Counted from the first letter of the stretch, positions 27,775 through 37,254 are shown. The stretch is DNA of 64,000 bases from CAZSDU01 sp963662525 (GCA_963662525.1 OY759717.1:3484584-3548583); one strand, 5' to 3'. The notes: a model not told the origin generated them from the letters alone. Translations and numbers: made by a program.

Positions 27775-28686
27775 ATGCCTATGAAAACTGTGAAAAATAT
27801 TATTGATGACTATAAAGCCAAACTGAATGGTAGCTATGGAGAAAGGGAAGTGATGCAATTTGTTTATATCCTCTTCAACGAATATCTTTCATGGTCAAAG
27901 ACACAGGTTAACTATGCCTGGAATGAAGAGATCCCTGAAAACCATCTCATTCTTTTTAATACTGCCCTGGCTGAGTTGGTGAAAAATAAACCCATACAGT
28001 ACATTTTAGGAAAGACCTGGTTTAATAAACATGAATATGTGGTCTCATCCAATGTCTTAATCCCAAGACCTGAAACAGAAGAATTATGTCAGCTGATCCA
28101 AAATGAAAATATCCATCGCCAGTATCAGGAGTTTTCAATCCTCGATATCGGTACTGGATCCGGAATCATAGCTATTGACCTGAAACTTAGATTTCCTTAT
28201 GCTAAGGTCAAAGCTGTTGATATCTCGACTCAGGCTTTATCCATAGCCCGGAGAAATGCTGAAAAAAATAATTGTATCATTGATTTTCAGTATTTCGACA
28301 TACTTGCTCAGCCCCCTGCTTCAGGTTCTGAAAAAATCGACCTTATCGTCAGTAATCCGCCTTATGTCCTGGAATCGGAACGGAGCTTGATGCATCCCAA
28401 TGTTTTTTGTTTCGAACCATCACAGGCCTTGTTTGTCCCGGATAATAATCCATTGATTTTCTACACTGCTATCACAGCCTTTGCACTAACAAATTTATCA
28501 AGACCTGGGAACCTGTACTTTGAAATAAATGAAAGGTTTGGAAAAGAATTACGTTCATTTCTTCTTGGCAAAGGCTTTGAAAAAATTGAGGTGATCAAAG
28601 ATATTCATGGGAAAGACCGTTTCATTAAAGCAGATCTAAAGCCAGCCCTGGATGATACTTCTTATTGGTATGCAGAAAAAGCCTGA
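27775..28686 (+). CDS. prmC: Peptide chain release factor N5-glutamine methyltransferase
   Basis: A 303-residue PrmC (HemK). It methylates the GGQ glutamine of release factors RF1 and RF2. The N-terminal helical domain covers 1-100, with 'PIQYILGKTWFNKHEYVVS' near 75. The SAM-binding motif 'ILDIGTGSGIIAIDL' is near 122 and 'IVSNPPYVLESE' near 193 is the NPPY catalytic motif. The start at 27775 or the ATG two codons later are both possible. The last base of its stop codon (28686) abuts the stop codon of the convergent DUF3298 gene. Confidence 0.94.
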   Translation: MPMKTVKNIIDDYKAKLNGSYGEREVMQFVYILFNEYLSWSKTQVNYAWNEEIPENHLILFNTALAELVKNKPIQYILGKTWFNKHEYVVSSNVLIPRPETEELCQLIQNENIHRQYQEFSILDIGTGSGIIAIDLKLRFPYAKVKAVDISTQALSIARRNAEKNNCIIDFQYFDILAQPPASGSEKIDLIVSNPPYVLESERSLMHPNVFCFEPSQALFVPDNNPLIFYTAITAFALTNLSRPGNLYFEINERFGKELRSFLLGKGFEKIEVIKDIHGKDRFIKADLKPALDDTSYWYAEKA

Positions 28687-29793
28687 TTATTTCAGGATTG
28701 ATTTAACTTCATCATAAGTCATAAAAATGTCGGTAAAACCAAATGAATATGGAGCCAGTTCATAATGATTATAAAAGAACCCAAAACCATTGTTGGTTAC
28801 ATAAAAATTGTCATTGGGTTTAACTTCATCAACAAAATAACCTGATTCAGTAAGTTTTTGTTCTACGGATAAACCAAGTGATTGCTTCAGTTTATTGGTG
28901 AGAAGCATAGATAACTCGTTATTTGAGCTAGGCTTCATGATATCGTCAAGGCGAATGGTTTTTCCTTTTTTTAAATCAACCGAATAGAAATCATGCGTTT
29001 CAAGTCCATGTGCACCACCTGTAAATGCATATGAAATCACATAAAATGTAAGCAGATTCTGATCATTATTCAGGATATGCATATACTTTGACAGTTCCCA
29101 GTTGAAACATGCTCCATCAGGATTATCCTTAAAAATCGATTCATTACTGTTGATATAATTTTCAAAGAAAACATCTTTCATTTCTGTAATCATGATTTCA
29201 GGTGCAGCAGATGGGGCATTTTTTCCAAAAAAACACCGCTCCATTATTCTTCTGAGGGAATCTGAAAGAAGGATATCACTGGATTCGCCAGGAAGCAGTA
29301 ACACCAGTTCAATTTTGGCTTGGGGTGATTTGGGTTTATTGACCAGCTTTTTTACTGCTATATCCCGGAAAAGATTAAACTGCACTGAGCCTTCAGGATA
29401 TTTCTCGATCAGGTTGAATGGGTATTTTTTCGCTTTGCTTGTTTCCCAAGTTCCGCTAATCATATTGCTATTTAGAAATTTTCCCAAAATCACTGGACCA
29501 TTTTTGGAGAATGCCTCTATTAATCTGAATCCATTGTTGACACTCATTTTTCCAGAAAGGGGTTGACTGCTTCCATAAAATTTTCTGTATTCATTTTGCT
29601 TAAACGAGGTGAAATGATAAGTGTAATCTCCATATAAACTGTCATTTAACCTCACTAAATCCATAGTTACCTGAATATCTTCACCAAGGGTTCCGATAAA
29701 ATGGAAATAGCTTTGACGGGGAATGATAACCTGAGCAACAACAGATAAATGAATAATAAGTGCAAGGAAAAACAATCGAAAATTTTTACTCAT
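28687..29793 (-). CDS. Secreted DUF4163/DUF3298 protein
   Basis: A 368-residue exported protein. A signal peptide (about 1-20, 'FRLFFLALIIHLSVVAQV') is followed by a beta-rich N-terminal part. The C-terminal ~210 residues match the DUF4163-DUF3298 arrangement of RsiV-like lysozyme-binding proteins: 'YAFTGGAHGLETHDFYSVDL' near 255 is the GGAH motif. Its function here is unknown. It is separated by only 20 bp from the YggS-family gene, so the two may be cotranscribed. Confidence 0.85.
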   Translation of the reverse strand: MSKNFRLFFLALIIHLSVVAQVIIPRQSYFHFIGTLGEDIQVTMDLVRLNDSLYGDYTYHFTSFKQNEYRKFYGSSQPLSGKMSVNNGFRLIEAFSKNGPVILGKFLNSNMISGTWETSKAKKYPFNLIEKYPEGSVQFNLFRDIAVKKLVNKPKSPQAKIELVLLLPGESSDILLSDSLRRIMERCFFGKNAPSAAPEIMITEMKDVFFENYINSNESIFKDNPDGACFNWELSKYMHILNNDQNLLTFYVISYAFTGGAHGLETHDFYSVDLKKGKTIRLDDIMKPSSNNELSMLLTNKLKQSLGLSVEQKLTESGYFVDEVKPNDNFYVTNNGFGFFYNHYELAPYSFGFTDIFMTYDEVKSILK

Positions 29794-29813
29794 GGTAAGG
29801 ATTATTGGTTATA

Positions 29814-30476
29814 TTATCTGGTTCCAAAAATAATAGTCCCGATGCGCACCATGGTACTGCCTTCCTGGATAGCAAGTTGATAATCACCCGACATTCCCAT
29901 GGAAATTTCACAAAAGGACTCATCTTCTCGAAAATATTTTTCTTTAAGTTCTATAAAACAGCACTTCAATTTTTTAAATTCGGTTTTTATCAGATAAGTA
30001 TCATTTGTAAATGAGGCCATACCCATAATGCCTGCAAGGCAGATGTGGCGCATTGGCTGAAATTCAGGAGATTCCAGTATTTCGATGGCTTTCTGCATAT
30101 CCAATCCGAATTTGGTTTCCTCGGTGGCAATATGGAATTGAAGTAAACAATGAATTACACGGTTTGATTTTTTACCTTCCTTATTGATTTCCTGTAAAAG
30201 TTTAAGGCTGTCAACACTATGGATCATATGAATAAAAGGCGCAATATACTTTACTTTATTGGTTTGTAAATGCCCCAGGAAATGCCATTCAATTTCTTTT
30301 GAAAGAAGAGGTTGTTTTAACACAAGTTCCTGAACCTTATTCTCACCAAATCTCCTTTGACCTGCATCAAATGCAGTCCGGATCTCCTCAGCCGATTTGT
30401 ATTTGGAAACAGCAATGATTTTTATTTCATCACTTACTTCCTCTTTAATCCTGCGTATATTATTAGCAATGCCCAT
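29814..30476 (-). CDS. YggS-family PLP homeostasis protein
   Basis: About 220 residues. It belongs to the YggS/PROSC family of PLP-binding proteins that regulate vitamin B6 balance; they bind PLP but have no known catalysis. 'IAVSKYKSAEEIRTAF' near residue 24 holds the PLP Lys, 'GENKVQE' follows, and 'WHFLGHLQTNKVKY' near 80, 'LQFHIATEETKFGL' and the C-terminal 'SMGMSGDYQLAIQEGSTMVR' complete the family pattern. The ATG at 30476 is chosen since the promoter box at 30500-30507 lies within the longer in-frame extension to 30512. Confidence 0.92.
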   Translation of the reverse strand: MGIANNIRRIKEEVSDEIKIIAVSKYKSAEEIRTAFDAGQRRFGENKVQELVLKQPLLSKEIEWHFLGHLQTNKVKYIAPFIHMIHSVDSLKLLQEINKEGKKSNRVIHCLLQFHIATEETKFGLDMQKAIEILESPEFQPMRHICLAGIMGMASFTNDTYLIKTEFKKLKCCFIELKEKYFREDESFCEISMGMSGDYQLAIQEGSTMVRIGTIIFGTR

Positions 30477-30499
30477 GCTTAAAGCCAGATACGATCTGG

Positions 30500-30507
30500 C
30501 AAATTTA
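30500..30507 (-). promoter_or_regulatory. Bacteroidetes -7 element for the yggS-family gene
   Basis: TAAATTTG on the minus strand fits TAnnTTTG and lies 23 bp before the ATG at 30476. It helps to decide the start. Confidence 0.55.
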
Positions 30508-30534
30508 CACATTGTAATCTAATCCTGTATGCTG

Positions 30535-30542
30535 TACCTTTG
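30535..30542 (+). promoter_or_regulatory. Bacteroidetes -7 element for the sulfatase gene
   Basis: TACCTTTG fits TAnnTTTG and lies 15 bp before the ATG at 30558. It is divergent from the yggS-family promoter, with the two -33 regions close together. Confidence 0.6.
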
Positions 30543-30557
30543 CAGTTTTCCGAATTT

Positions 30558-32414
30558 ATGAAAAGAATTCTAAATGCCTTCACAAGGCAACTCATATTCT
30601 GGATACTGTTTTTTAACCTAACCCGCCTGATCTTTATTATATATTACCTGAAGATCATTCTGGTTGAGAAGATCCATTTTTGGGAAATCATCGGTGTTTT
30701 CTGGCATGCCTTTAAACTCGACCTGGCAACATCCTGTTATCTAATGATCATCCCGTTTTTTCTCTTGGTTTTCCAGACATTCTATAACAGTAAATGGCTG
30801 TCTTTTCTGAATAGGGCCTATGCTGCTCTGATTATTGTTGTATATAGTCTGACAACAGCAGGGGAGATGGGCATATATGCAGAATGGAAGACCAAGCTGA
30901 CTTATAAGGTAGTCAAGTATCTCAGCAATCCTGCCGAAATTTATAACTCAGCTGAAACGGGAACTTTTTTCTTATTGCTTTTTTTCTTTTTTCTTATTTC
31001 CACTATTGGAATATGGGTCTATTTCCGGTTCATTTCAATGCCCTTTCCTGAAAGAAAAATATCCTGGTGGTCACAACTCCTTTTTATCCTTTTCATGCCA
31101 ATACTTCTTTTCCTTGGAATGCGGGGTGGAATTCAGCAAATACCAATCAATCAAAGCGAATCCTACTACTCAGACCACAATATTTTAAATATTTCAGCTG
31201 TCAATAATCTTTTTAACCTTTATATCAGCATTTTCGAAAACCTTCAGAATTTCAATCATAATCCTTACGTGTTTTTTGAAGCCACAAAAGCGAAGGAGAC
31301 CGTTGATAAACTATATGAGATACCCAAAGATACTACCATCTCCATACTGAAAACGCACCGACCGAACATCGTTCTGCTGATACTGGAAAGCTGGTCAGCC
31401 GACCTGATTGAATCTCTTGGAGGAATGCCTGGAATTACTCCTGAATTCATGGAACTGGAGAAGAATGGTATTTTATTCGACCAGATTTATGCATCGGGCT
31501 CTCGTTCTGAGCAGGGGATGGCTTCACTTTTCAGTGGTTTCCCCGCACATCCGATCAGTTCTATAACAGTTCAACCCGACAAATTTGTTAAACTTCCCAG
31601 CATAATTAAAGTTCTTGAAAAACAAGGCTATTCCACTTCTTTTTATTTTGGAGGACAATTAATTTATGGAAATATTAAAAGCTATATGATCTATAATGGA
31701 TTTGATCAGATCATGGAAGGTGATGACTTCCCCCAGACTTTACCACAGGGAAAACTTGGGATACATGATGAGTTTACCCTGGATTATATGCTCCATGACC
31801 TGGGCAATAAAAAGCAACCCTTCTTTTCCTCACTATTTACGCTAAGTACACATTCTCCCTGGGACCAGCCATTCCATAAACCCTTAAACTGGGGTGATAA
31901 TGAACAGGAATATATTAATGCAGCCTACTATACTGATCATGCCCTCGGAGAGTTCTTTAAAAAAGCAAAATTACAGCCATGGTTTGATCAGACTTTATTT
32001 GTCATTGTTGCTGATCATAGTCATAACTCATACCGGAACTGGCATCCCGCTTCCCGGGAATACCATAAAATTCCACTTTTATTTTATGGGAATGTAATTC
32101 GGGATGAGTTTAAGGGTAGTGTATGGCATAAACTGGGAAACCAGCATGACCTGGCATGTACCTTGCTTTCACAGATGAACCTGCCTGCAGGCTTATTTCA
32201 TTTTAGCAAAAATCTTTTTAATCCGTATACTGCTGAGTTTGCATATTTCTCAACTGATGACGGATTGGGCTGGATACGTCCCAATGCATATTTTACCTAT
32301 GATAAAGGACCTGATTTTTATTATTGGTGGACAGATCCGAAAACTCCGGACAGTATAAAAAACGAAGGGAAAGCGTATCTTCAGGTCGTCTTTGGTGAGT
32401 ATATGAAAGATTGA
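30558..32414 (+). CDS. LtaS-like membrane sulfatase/phosphoglycerol transferase
   Basis: About 618 residues. Five hydrophobic segments fill residues 1-220, followed by an extracytoplasmic sulfatase-type domain (about 270-560): 'RPNIVLLILESWSADLIESL', 'YASGSRSEQGMASLFSG' near 315 in the nucleophile region, 'LSTHSPWDQPF' and 'IVADHSHNSYRNWHP'. In LtaS the nucleophile is a Thr; here Ser of SRSEQG is at the comparable place. The enzyme likely transfers a phospho-head group or acts on membrane glycans. Gram-negative bacteria do not make LTA, so the substrate is unknown. The start at 30558 is chosen because a TTG six codons earlier overlaps the promoter. Confidence 0.85.
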   Translation: MKRILNAFTRQLIFWILFFNLTRLIFIIYYLKIILVEKIHFWEIIGVFWHAFKLDLATSCYLMIIPFFLLVFQTFYNSKWLSFLNRAYAALIIVVYSLTTAGEMGIYAEWKTKLTYKVVKYLSNPAEIYNSAETGTFFLLLFFFFLISTIGIWVYFRFISMPFPERKISWWSQLLFILFMPILLFLGMRGGIQQIPINQSESYYSDHNILNISAVNNLFNLYISIFENLQNFNHNPYVFFEATKAKETVDKLYEIPKDTTISILKTHRPNIVLLILESWSADLIESLGGMPGITPEFMELEKNGILFDQIYASGSRSEQGMASLFSGFPAHPISSITVQPDKFVKLPSIIKVLEKQGYSTSFYFGGQLIYGNIKSYMIYNGFDQIMEGDDFPQTLPQGKLGIHDEFTLDYMLHDLGNKKQPFFSSLFTLSTHSPWDQPFHKPLNWGDNEQEYINAAYYTDHALGEFFKKAKLQPWFDQTLFVIVADHSHNSYRNWHPASREYHKIPLLFYGNVIRDEFKGSVWHKLGNQHDLACTLLSQMNLPAGLFHFSKNLFNPYTAEFAYFSTDDGLGWIRPNAYFTYDKGPDFYYWWTDPKTPDSIKNEGKAYLQVVFGEYMKD

Positions 32415-32427
32415 TCGCCTGACTTCT

Positions 32428-33675
32428 CTAATCAAGCAGGTGAACGACCAGTCCGGATCTAAGTTTAGGTTCAAACCAGGTAGTTTTAGGTGGCATGATA
32501 TTCCCTGAATCAGCGATATCAATAAGCTGTTTCATTGAAACTGGATAAAGGGCAAAAGCTGCCTTCATTTCACCACTATTGACCCGCTTAACTAACTCAC
32601 CCAGACCACGAATTCCGCCAACAAAATCAATTCTATTGGAAGTTCTGAGATCTTTGATATTTAAAATCTGGTCAAGCACAAGTCGCGAAAGAATTGTTAC
32701 ATCCAAAACCCCGATGGGATCCTTATCATTGTATGTTCCGGATTTTGCCGTCAGAGAGTACCATTTCTCATCAAGGAACATGCTGAAATTGTGAAGCTTG
32801 TCAGGTTTATAGATATCAGAACCTTTATACTCAATATCGAAAAACTGCTTTAGATTATTCAGGAAATCATCTGATGACAAACCATTAAGGTCTTTAACCA
32901 CCCGGTTGTAGTCGATAATTGACAATTGGTTATCGGGAAAATGAACAGCAAGGAAATAGTTGTATTCCTCTTTTCCATGATGATCAGGGTTGTTGTTCTT
33001 TTTTTCGTTACCCACAAGAGCAGCAGCAGCTGTTCTATGGTGCCCGTCGGCAACATAAGTGAAAGGAATCTGGGAAAACAGTCTGACAATTTTTCCAACG
33101 ATGGATTCATCACGGATTACCCAGAAATGATGACCAACCCCATCATTAGCAACGAAATCATATTCAGGCTGATTGTCTTTGACAAAATCTGCGACGATGA
33201 GATCGATTTCAGGAACAGCAGGATAGGTAAAAAACACGGGTTCCATATTTGCATTGGTGATCCGAACGTGCTTCATCCGGTCTTCTTCCTTGTCTTTCCT
33301 GGTCAACTCGTGTTTCTTGATGATTCCCTTCATGTAATCATCAACACCGGCACACCCAACAAGACCATACTGGGTTTTCCCGTTCATTGTCTGGGCATAG
33401 ATATAAAGCAAATCATCAGTATCCTTGACCAACCATCCGTTTGTTTGAAACCGATCAAAATTTTCACGGGCCTTATCATAAACGGCCTGAGAATGAACAT
33501 CTGTATCGGAAGGCAGGTCAATTTCGGGCTTAATTATATGCAGGAGAGAATAAGGGTTCCCTTTAGATTCTTCTCTTGCTTCTTCTGAGTTTAGGACGTC
33601 GTAAGGTCTGGAGGCCAGTTCTTTCGCAATTGCCTTTGGTGGCCTTAGGCCTTTGAATGGTTTTAAAATAGCCAT
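32428..33675 (-). CDS. DUF1015 family protein
   Basis: A 415-residue protein of the DUF1015 family. The N-terminus 'ILKPFKGLRPPKAIAKELAS' and 'FTYVADGHHRTAAAAL' near residue 210 are its markers; the HHR motif resembles ParB/sulfiredoxin-type phosphotransferase sites. In Bacteroidetes this gene commonly lies with serA and serC, and here it is next to them, with a four-helix-bundle gene between. A link to serine metabolism, possibly a serine kinase activity, is therefore plausible but not shown by the sequence. Confidence 0.9.
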   Translation of the reverse strand: MAILKPFKGLRPPKAIAKELASRPYDVLNSEEAREESKGNPYSLLHIIKPEIDLPSDTDVHSQAVYDKARENFDRFQTNGWLVKDTDDLLYIYAQTMNGKTQYGLVGCAGVDDYMKGIIKKHELTRKDKEEDRMKHVRITNANMEPVFFTYPAVPEIDLIVADFVKDNQPEYDFVANDGVGHHFWVIRDESIVGKIVRLFSQIPFTYVADGHHRTAAAALVGNEKKNNNPDHHGKEEYNYFLAVHFPDNQLSIIDYNRVVKDLNGLSSDDFLNNLKQFFDIEYKGSDIYKPDKLHNFSMFLDEKWYSLTAKSGTYNDKDPIGVLDVTILSRLVLDQILNIKDLRTSNRIDFVGGIRGLGELVKRVNSGEMKAAFALYPVSMKQLIDIADSGNIMPPKTTWFEPKLRSGLVVHLLD

Positions 33676-33721
33676 GTGAGATAATAGTTCTAAGTTAAAT
33701 AATAATGCAAATTAAGAAATG

Positions 33722-34147
33722 TCAGATATCGTCCTCATCCTCATCATGCTCACCGGGTTTAACACTGCGTTGCAGGGAACCTATCAACGCACCGATCATT
33801 TTTGTCATCTCCATCAAGTGATTTTTCGAATCATCATAAGCGCCTGGACTGATAAAGTTCTGATTTTTTGCGATGGTCGAGATGACCACACACTCCCTGA
33901 CGGAACTTTTTGCCATTTTTAAATAATACACGAATTGACTTTTATTTCTGGAAGAGCCTTCTGCAATGTTCAATGCTATGCCATTGGCCGATGCCAGGAA
34001 TTTTTCAAAAAATGATTTTGTGAATGGATCATTATTCGAATTCTTGGTCATAGAATAAACCCAATTAACGTACTCAAGGGCCTTATGGTAGATTCTCAGG
34101 TCTTCAAATCTGAAGAATGTAGTCGGTCTTTCGTGTTCGTTTTCCAT
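33722..34147 (-). CDS. Four-helix-bundle protein (23S rRNA intervening-sequence type)
   Basis: A 141-residue helical protein of the S23/IVP family. 'FRFEDLRIYHKALEYVNWVY' near residue 12 and 'ASANGIALNIAEGSSRNKSQ' near 75 with 'KMAKSSVRECVVI' near 100 are the family markers. Homologues are encoded within 23S rRNA intervening sequences or stand alone on chromosomes; their function is uncertain. It sits between DUF1015 and serA on the same strand, splitting the usual pair, which suggests an insertion into the operon. The C-terminus is very acidic. Confidence 0.88.
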   Translation of the reverse strand: MENEHERPTTFFRFEDLRIYHKALEYVNWVYSMTKNSNNDPFTKSFFEKFLASANGIALNIAEGSSRNKSQFVYYLKMAKSSVRECVVISTIAKNQNFISPGAYDDSKNHLMEMTKMIGALIGSLQRSVKPGEHDEDEDDI

Positions 34148-34198
34148 GGTTTTACTGGCAATTAATGATGAGTTTCTTAAGTATAACGGTCTGATTGT

Positions 34199-35122
34199 TT
34201 ACTTGTTTACCTGGAAAGTTTTATCGTTATTTTTTAAAAAATTAACAATTTGCCTTGCAGCAGCAATACCGGCATTAATATTGGCTTCTTCGGTTTGAGC
34301 CCCCATTTTTTTGGGAGTACAGAAATACTTTGCTTTATAATCAGATTCTATTGCTGCCTTGTTTGTAGGTTCAACATCAGTAAGGTAAGCAAAGTCTTTT
34401 CTCTCTTGGAACATCTTTAATAAATCTGCTTCGTTTATAACTTCTGCCCTCGCTGTATTCACAAGACAAGCAGGAGCAGGCATTTTAAAAAGAAGATCGA
34501 AATTGATGGATTGTTTGGTTTGACTGTTTGCCGGAATGTGAAGTGAGATATAATTACAATTAGAGTAAAGTTCTTCGACATTGGCAACCGCTTTTACACC
34601 ATCTTTTTCTATATCCGTTTTGGATATAAATGGATCAAAAGCATATACTTCCATACCAAATCCTTGAGCAATACGAGCAACATTCTTTCCAACGAAACCA
34701 TAGGCATGAATGCCAAGCTTTTTACCCAGAAGTTCAGATCCTGATTTGCCATTGAAAAAATTACGCGCATAAAAAACCATCATCCCCATGGCCAGTTCAG
34801 CAACTGCATTTGAATTCTGACCTGGTGTATTCATGGCAACAACGCCTTTGGATGTTGCTGCAGCCAAATCGATATTATCATATCCGGCTCCGGCACGGAC
34901 AATGATCTTAAGTTTGTTCCCTGCATCAATTACGGCCTTATCAGCCTTATCACTTCGAATAATTACAGCATCAACATCCACGATGGCTTTAATAAAATCT
35001 TCCTGACTTGTGTAACTTTCCAGCATAACAAGCTCAAAGCCTGCTTCCTCAACCACTCTTTTAATCCCTTTCACGGCAATTGGAGCAAAAGGTTTATCTG
35101 TGGCAATCAATACTTTTGTCAT
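34199..35122 (-). CDS. serA: D-3-phosphoglycerate dehydrogenase, short Lys type
   Basis: A 307-residue D-2-hydroxyacid dehydrogenase lacking the C-terminal ACT and intervening domains. It oxidises 3-phosphoglycerate in the first step of serine synthesis. The NAD-binding 'HAYGFVGKNVARIAQGFGM' is near residue 140, Arg in 'VNTARAEVINEADLL' near 223 and Glu in 'TDVEPTNKA' near 253 are catalytic. The usual His in the PH-G motif is Lys here (CTPKKMGAQTEEAN near 275), as in the described Lys-type PGDH of Entamoeba and the short Bacteroidetes enzymes. It lies 13 bp after serC. Confidence 0.93.
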   Translation of the reverse strand: MTKVLIATDKPFAPIAVKGIKRVVEEAGFELVMLESYTSQEDFIKAIVDVDAVIIRSDKADKAVIDAGNKLKIIVRAGAGYDNIDLAAATSKGVVAMNTPGQNSNAVAELAMGMMVFYARNFFNGKSGSELLGKKLGIHAYGFVGKNVARIAQGFGMEVYAFDPFISKTDIEKDGVKAVANVEELYSNCNYISLHIPANSQTKQSINFDLLFKMPAPACLVNTARAEVINEADLLKMFQERKDFAYLTDVEPTNKAAIESDYKAKYFCTPKKMGAQTEEANINAGIAAARQIVNFLKNNDKTFQVNK

Positions 35123-35135
35123 ATTACTTTTTCTA

Positions 35136-36206
35136 TTATGCGTTTAACTTCTCAAATTCATGCATGGCATCTATCAGGGCCTGAATACTCTCAATGGGCA
35201 GAGCATTATAGGTGGAAGCACGGAAGCCGCCTACTGAGCGATGGCCCTTAATACCAATCATTCCCCTGGGTTTTGTGAATTCCATGAAGGCTTCTTCCTT
35301 TTCTTTGTATTTATCCTTCATGACAAAGCATATATTCATCAGTGAACGGCTATCTTTTTCAACAGTGCCAATAAACATCTTGCTGGTATCGATAGCATCA
35401 TAAAGAAGATTTGCTTTTTTGATATTCATCTCTTCCATCACTTTTACACCACCCAGGGCTTTGATCCAGCGTAAAGTTTCCATACAGGTAAATATGGCAA
35501 ATACCGGGGGTGTATTGTACAGTGAAGGTTCTTTGAGATGGGTTGCATAATTCAGCATCGTTGGAATTTTACGCTCAACTTTTCCAAGCAGTTCTTCCTT
35601 GATGATGACAAAGGTCACACCTGCAGGACCAAGATTTTTTTGTGCTCCGCCATAGATCATTGAATATTTAGAAACATCAACCGGACGGCTGAGAATATCT
35701 GATGACATGTCAGCAATCAGAGGGATGGAGCAATCCATATCGTACCTGAGTTCTGAGCCATAAATCGTATTGTTGGTCGTGATATGGAAGTAGTCAGCAT
35801 CAGTTGGAACCGTGTAATTTTTGGGGATATAATTGAAATTCTTGTCTTTGGAAGAAGCTACTACATTAACTTCACCAAAAAATTTGGCTTCCTTGATTGC
35901 TTTTTCAGCCCAAACACCTGTTTCCAGATAGGCAGCCTTCTTGTTTAGGAAGTTGTAAGGTATCATGCAAAATTGCATACTGGCACCCCCGCCAAGGAAA
36001 ATAACCTGATAACCAGCTGGGATGTTGAGAAGTTCTTTGAACAAGGCCATTGTTTCATCAAGAATGGCCTGAAAATCTTTGCTGCGATGTGAGATCTCAA
36101 GCAGGGATAAACCGATGCCGTTCAGGTCCAGTACAGCCTTTGCTGAATTTTCTACGGCAATGCGAGGGAGAATAGAGGGCCCAGCATTAAAATTGTGCTT
36201 CTTCAT
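35136..36206 (-). CDS. serC: Phosphoserine aminotransferase
   Basis: A 356-residue fold-type I PLP enzyme converting 3-phosphohydroxypyruvate to phosphoserine. It begins 'HNFNAGPSILPRIAVE', has 'LGGGASMQFCMIPYNFL' near residue 68, the PLP Lys in 'YGGAQKNLGPAG' near 190, and ends with the family's 'FRASTYNALPIESIQALIDA'. The length is standard. It is the first gene of the serC-serA-four-helix-DUF1015 set. The third enzyme of the pathway, phosphoserine phosphatase, is not in the window. Confidence 0.96.
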   Translation of the reverse strand: MKKHNFNAGPSILPRIAVENSAKAVLDLNGIGLSLLEISHRSKDFQAILDETMALFKELLNIPAGYQVIFLGGGASMQFCMIPYNFLNKKAAYLETGVWAEKAIKEAKFFGEVNVVASSKDKNFNYIPKNYTVPTDADYFHITTNNTIYGSELRYDMDCSIPLIADMSSDILSRPVDVSKYSMIYGGAQKNLGPAGVTFVIIKEELLGKVERKIPTMLNYATHLKEPSLYNTPPVFAIFTCMETLRWIKALGGVKVMEEMNIKKANLLYDAIDTSKMFIGTVEKDSRSLMNICFVMKDKYKEKEEAFMEFTKPRGMIGIKGHRSVGGFRASTYNALPIESIQALIDAMHEFEKLNA

Positions 36207-36333
36207 GGTATGAATGTTTAAAATTATTGGTTCGATAGAGTTAGATATTCAAATTGCAATATTAATAAAACAAAGTAAATGAAATTAATTGGAATTTCAA
36301 AACAATAAAAAAAATGAAGCATGACCATTGAGA

Positions 36334-37254
36334 TCAGTGTTTGTTTCTGGCTTCTATGTCGGTAACAAAGACCCATTTCCCGTTTTCAAATTTAAAACCA
36401 TCTACCTGGTCTGAGGAGGGTACATGGAATTGATAATGACCTTCGAGATGGTTGTCAAGGGGAGCCAGATGGTCAAATACTATCATCCTTGTTTTTTTTG
36501 ACTCTTTTTCAAATTGCCTGATTTTTGCATCCCATTTTGGTGAGGAGGTTTGTCCTTGTTCTTCATATCTCAGCACCATGGACGATGAAGCCGAAAAGCT
36601 AAAGATAATCCTGGTATCTATTTGGCCCTTTGAATAGCCACTGAAGACTGGTGCTCCGAAATTAAAATTCCCCTTACTGTCTATGGTTAGTACATCTATT
36701 ATTTTTTGGGTGATTTGGGTATTCTCCCCATGCCATCCGAGCAGAATATAAGCCTTGTTTTTATTCTCTGTATCAAAGGGAATTATTTTATAGTATAAAG
36801 CTCCATACCAGTTATTGCAATCCAGAACCTGTTGTTGAGGATTATCCAAAGAATCAGAGCGATCTGTCAGATTATAAACAAAGCGGTTCCTGTCGCTGTT
36901 TTTCTTAACCTGTATGATTCCGTAATATCTTTGGCTTCCATCAGAAAACGGAATATTCCAGCTCAATAACCTGAATGCTTTGTCAGGGGAAGTCAACCGT
37001 CCGATCCAAATTAATGAGTCAAAAGGGTAAGATACTGAACCAGGAAGTTCTGATGCTATTAACATTGATGACAGAAATCTTGAACCCATGAGTTTCTTTT
37101 GATCATCATTTTTTTCAAGTCTGATTTCATTTTGAAGTCTCTGTAAGGAATCCTCAGCCTCCGAAAGGGAATGAAAATTCTGAGCATTTACGGTATGAAT
37201 GAGTACCAGTATGCAATTGACTAGAAAAACTGCGCCTAGAGTGCATTTTGACAT
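36334..37254 (-). CDS. Secreted protein of unknown function
   Basis: About 306 residues from the ATG at 37254, chosen because a signal peptide follows directly (MSKCTLGAVFLVNCILVLIH, cleavage near TVNAQ). The longer frame to 37485 runs antisense into the divergent acyl-CoA reductase gene and is rejected. The mature protein starts with a helical segment ('LSEAEDSLQRLQNEIRLE') and continues beta-rich ('YYGIIQVKKNSDRN', 'YYKIIPFDTENKNKAYILLG'). I do not recognise a domain. A Bacteroidetes periplasmic protein is the most that can be said. Confidence 0.7.
   Translation of the reverse strand: MSKCTLGAVFLVNCILVLIHTVNAQNFHSLSEAEDSLQRLQNEIRLEKNDDQKKLMGSRFLSSMLIASELPGSVSYPFDSLIWIGRLTSPDKAFRLLSWNIPFSDGSQRYYGIIQVKKNSDRNRFVYNLTDRSDSLDNPQQQVLDCNNWYGALYYKIIPFDTENKNKAYILLGWHGENTQITQKIIDVLTIDSKGNFNFGAPVFSGYSKGQIDTRIIFSFSASSSMVLRYEEQGQTSSPKWDAKIRQFEKESKKTRMIVFDHLAPLDNHLEGHYQFHVPSSDQVDGFKFENGKWVFVTDIEARNKH

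Noticed and set aside
32926..33588. Plus-strand ORF of 220 codons
   Set aside because: Antisense to the DUF1015 gene; composition is that of a reversed coding frame.
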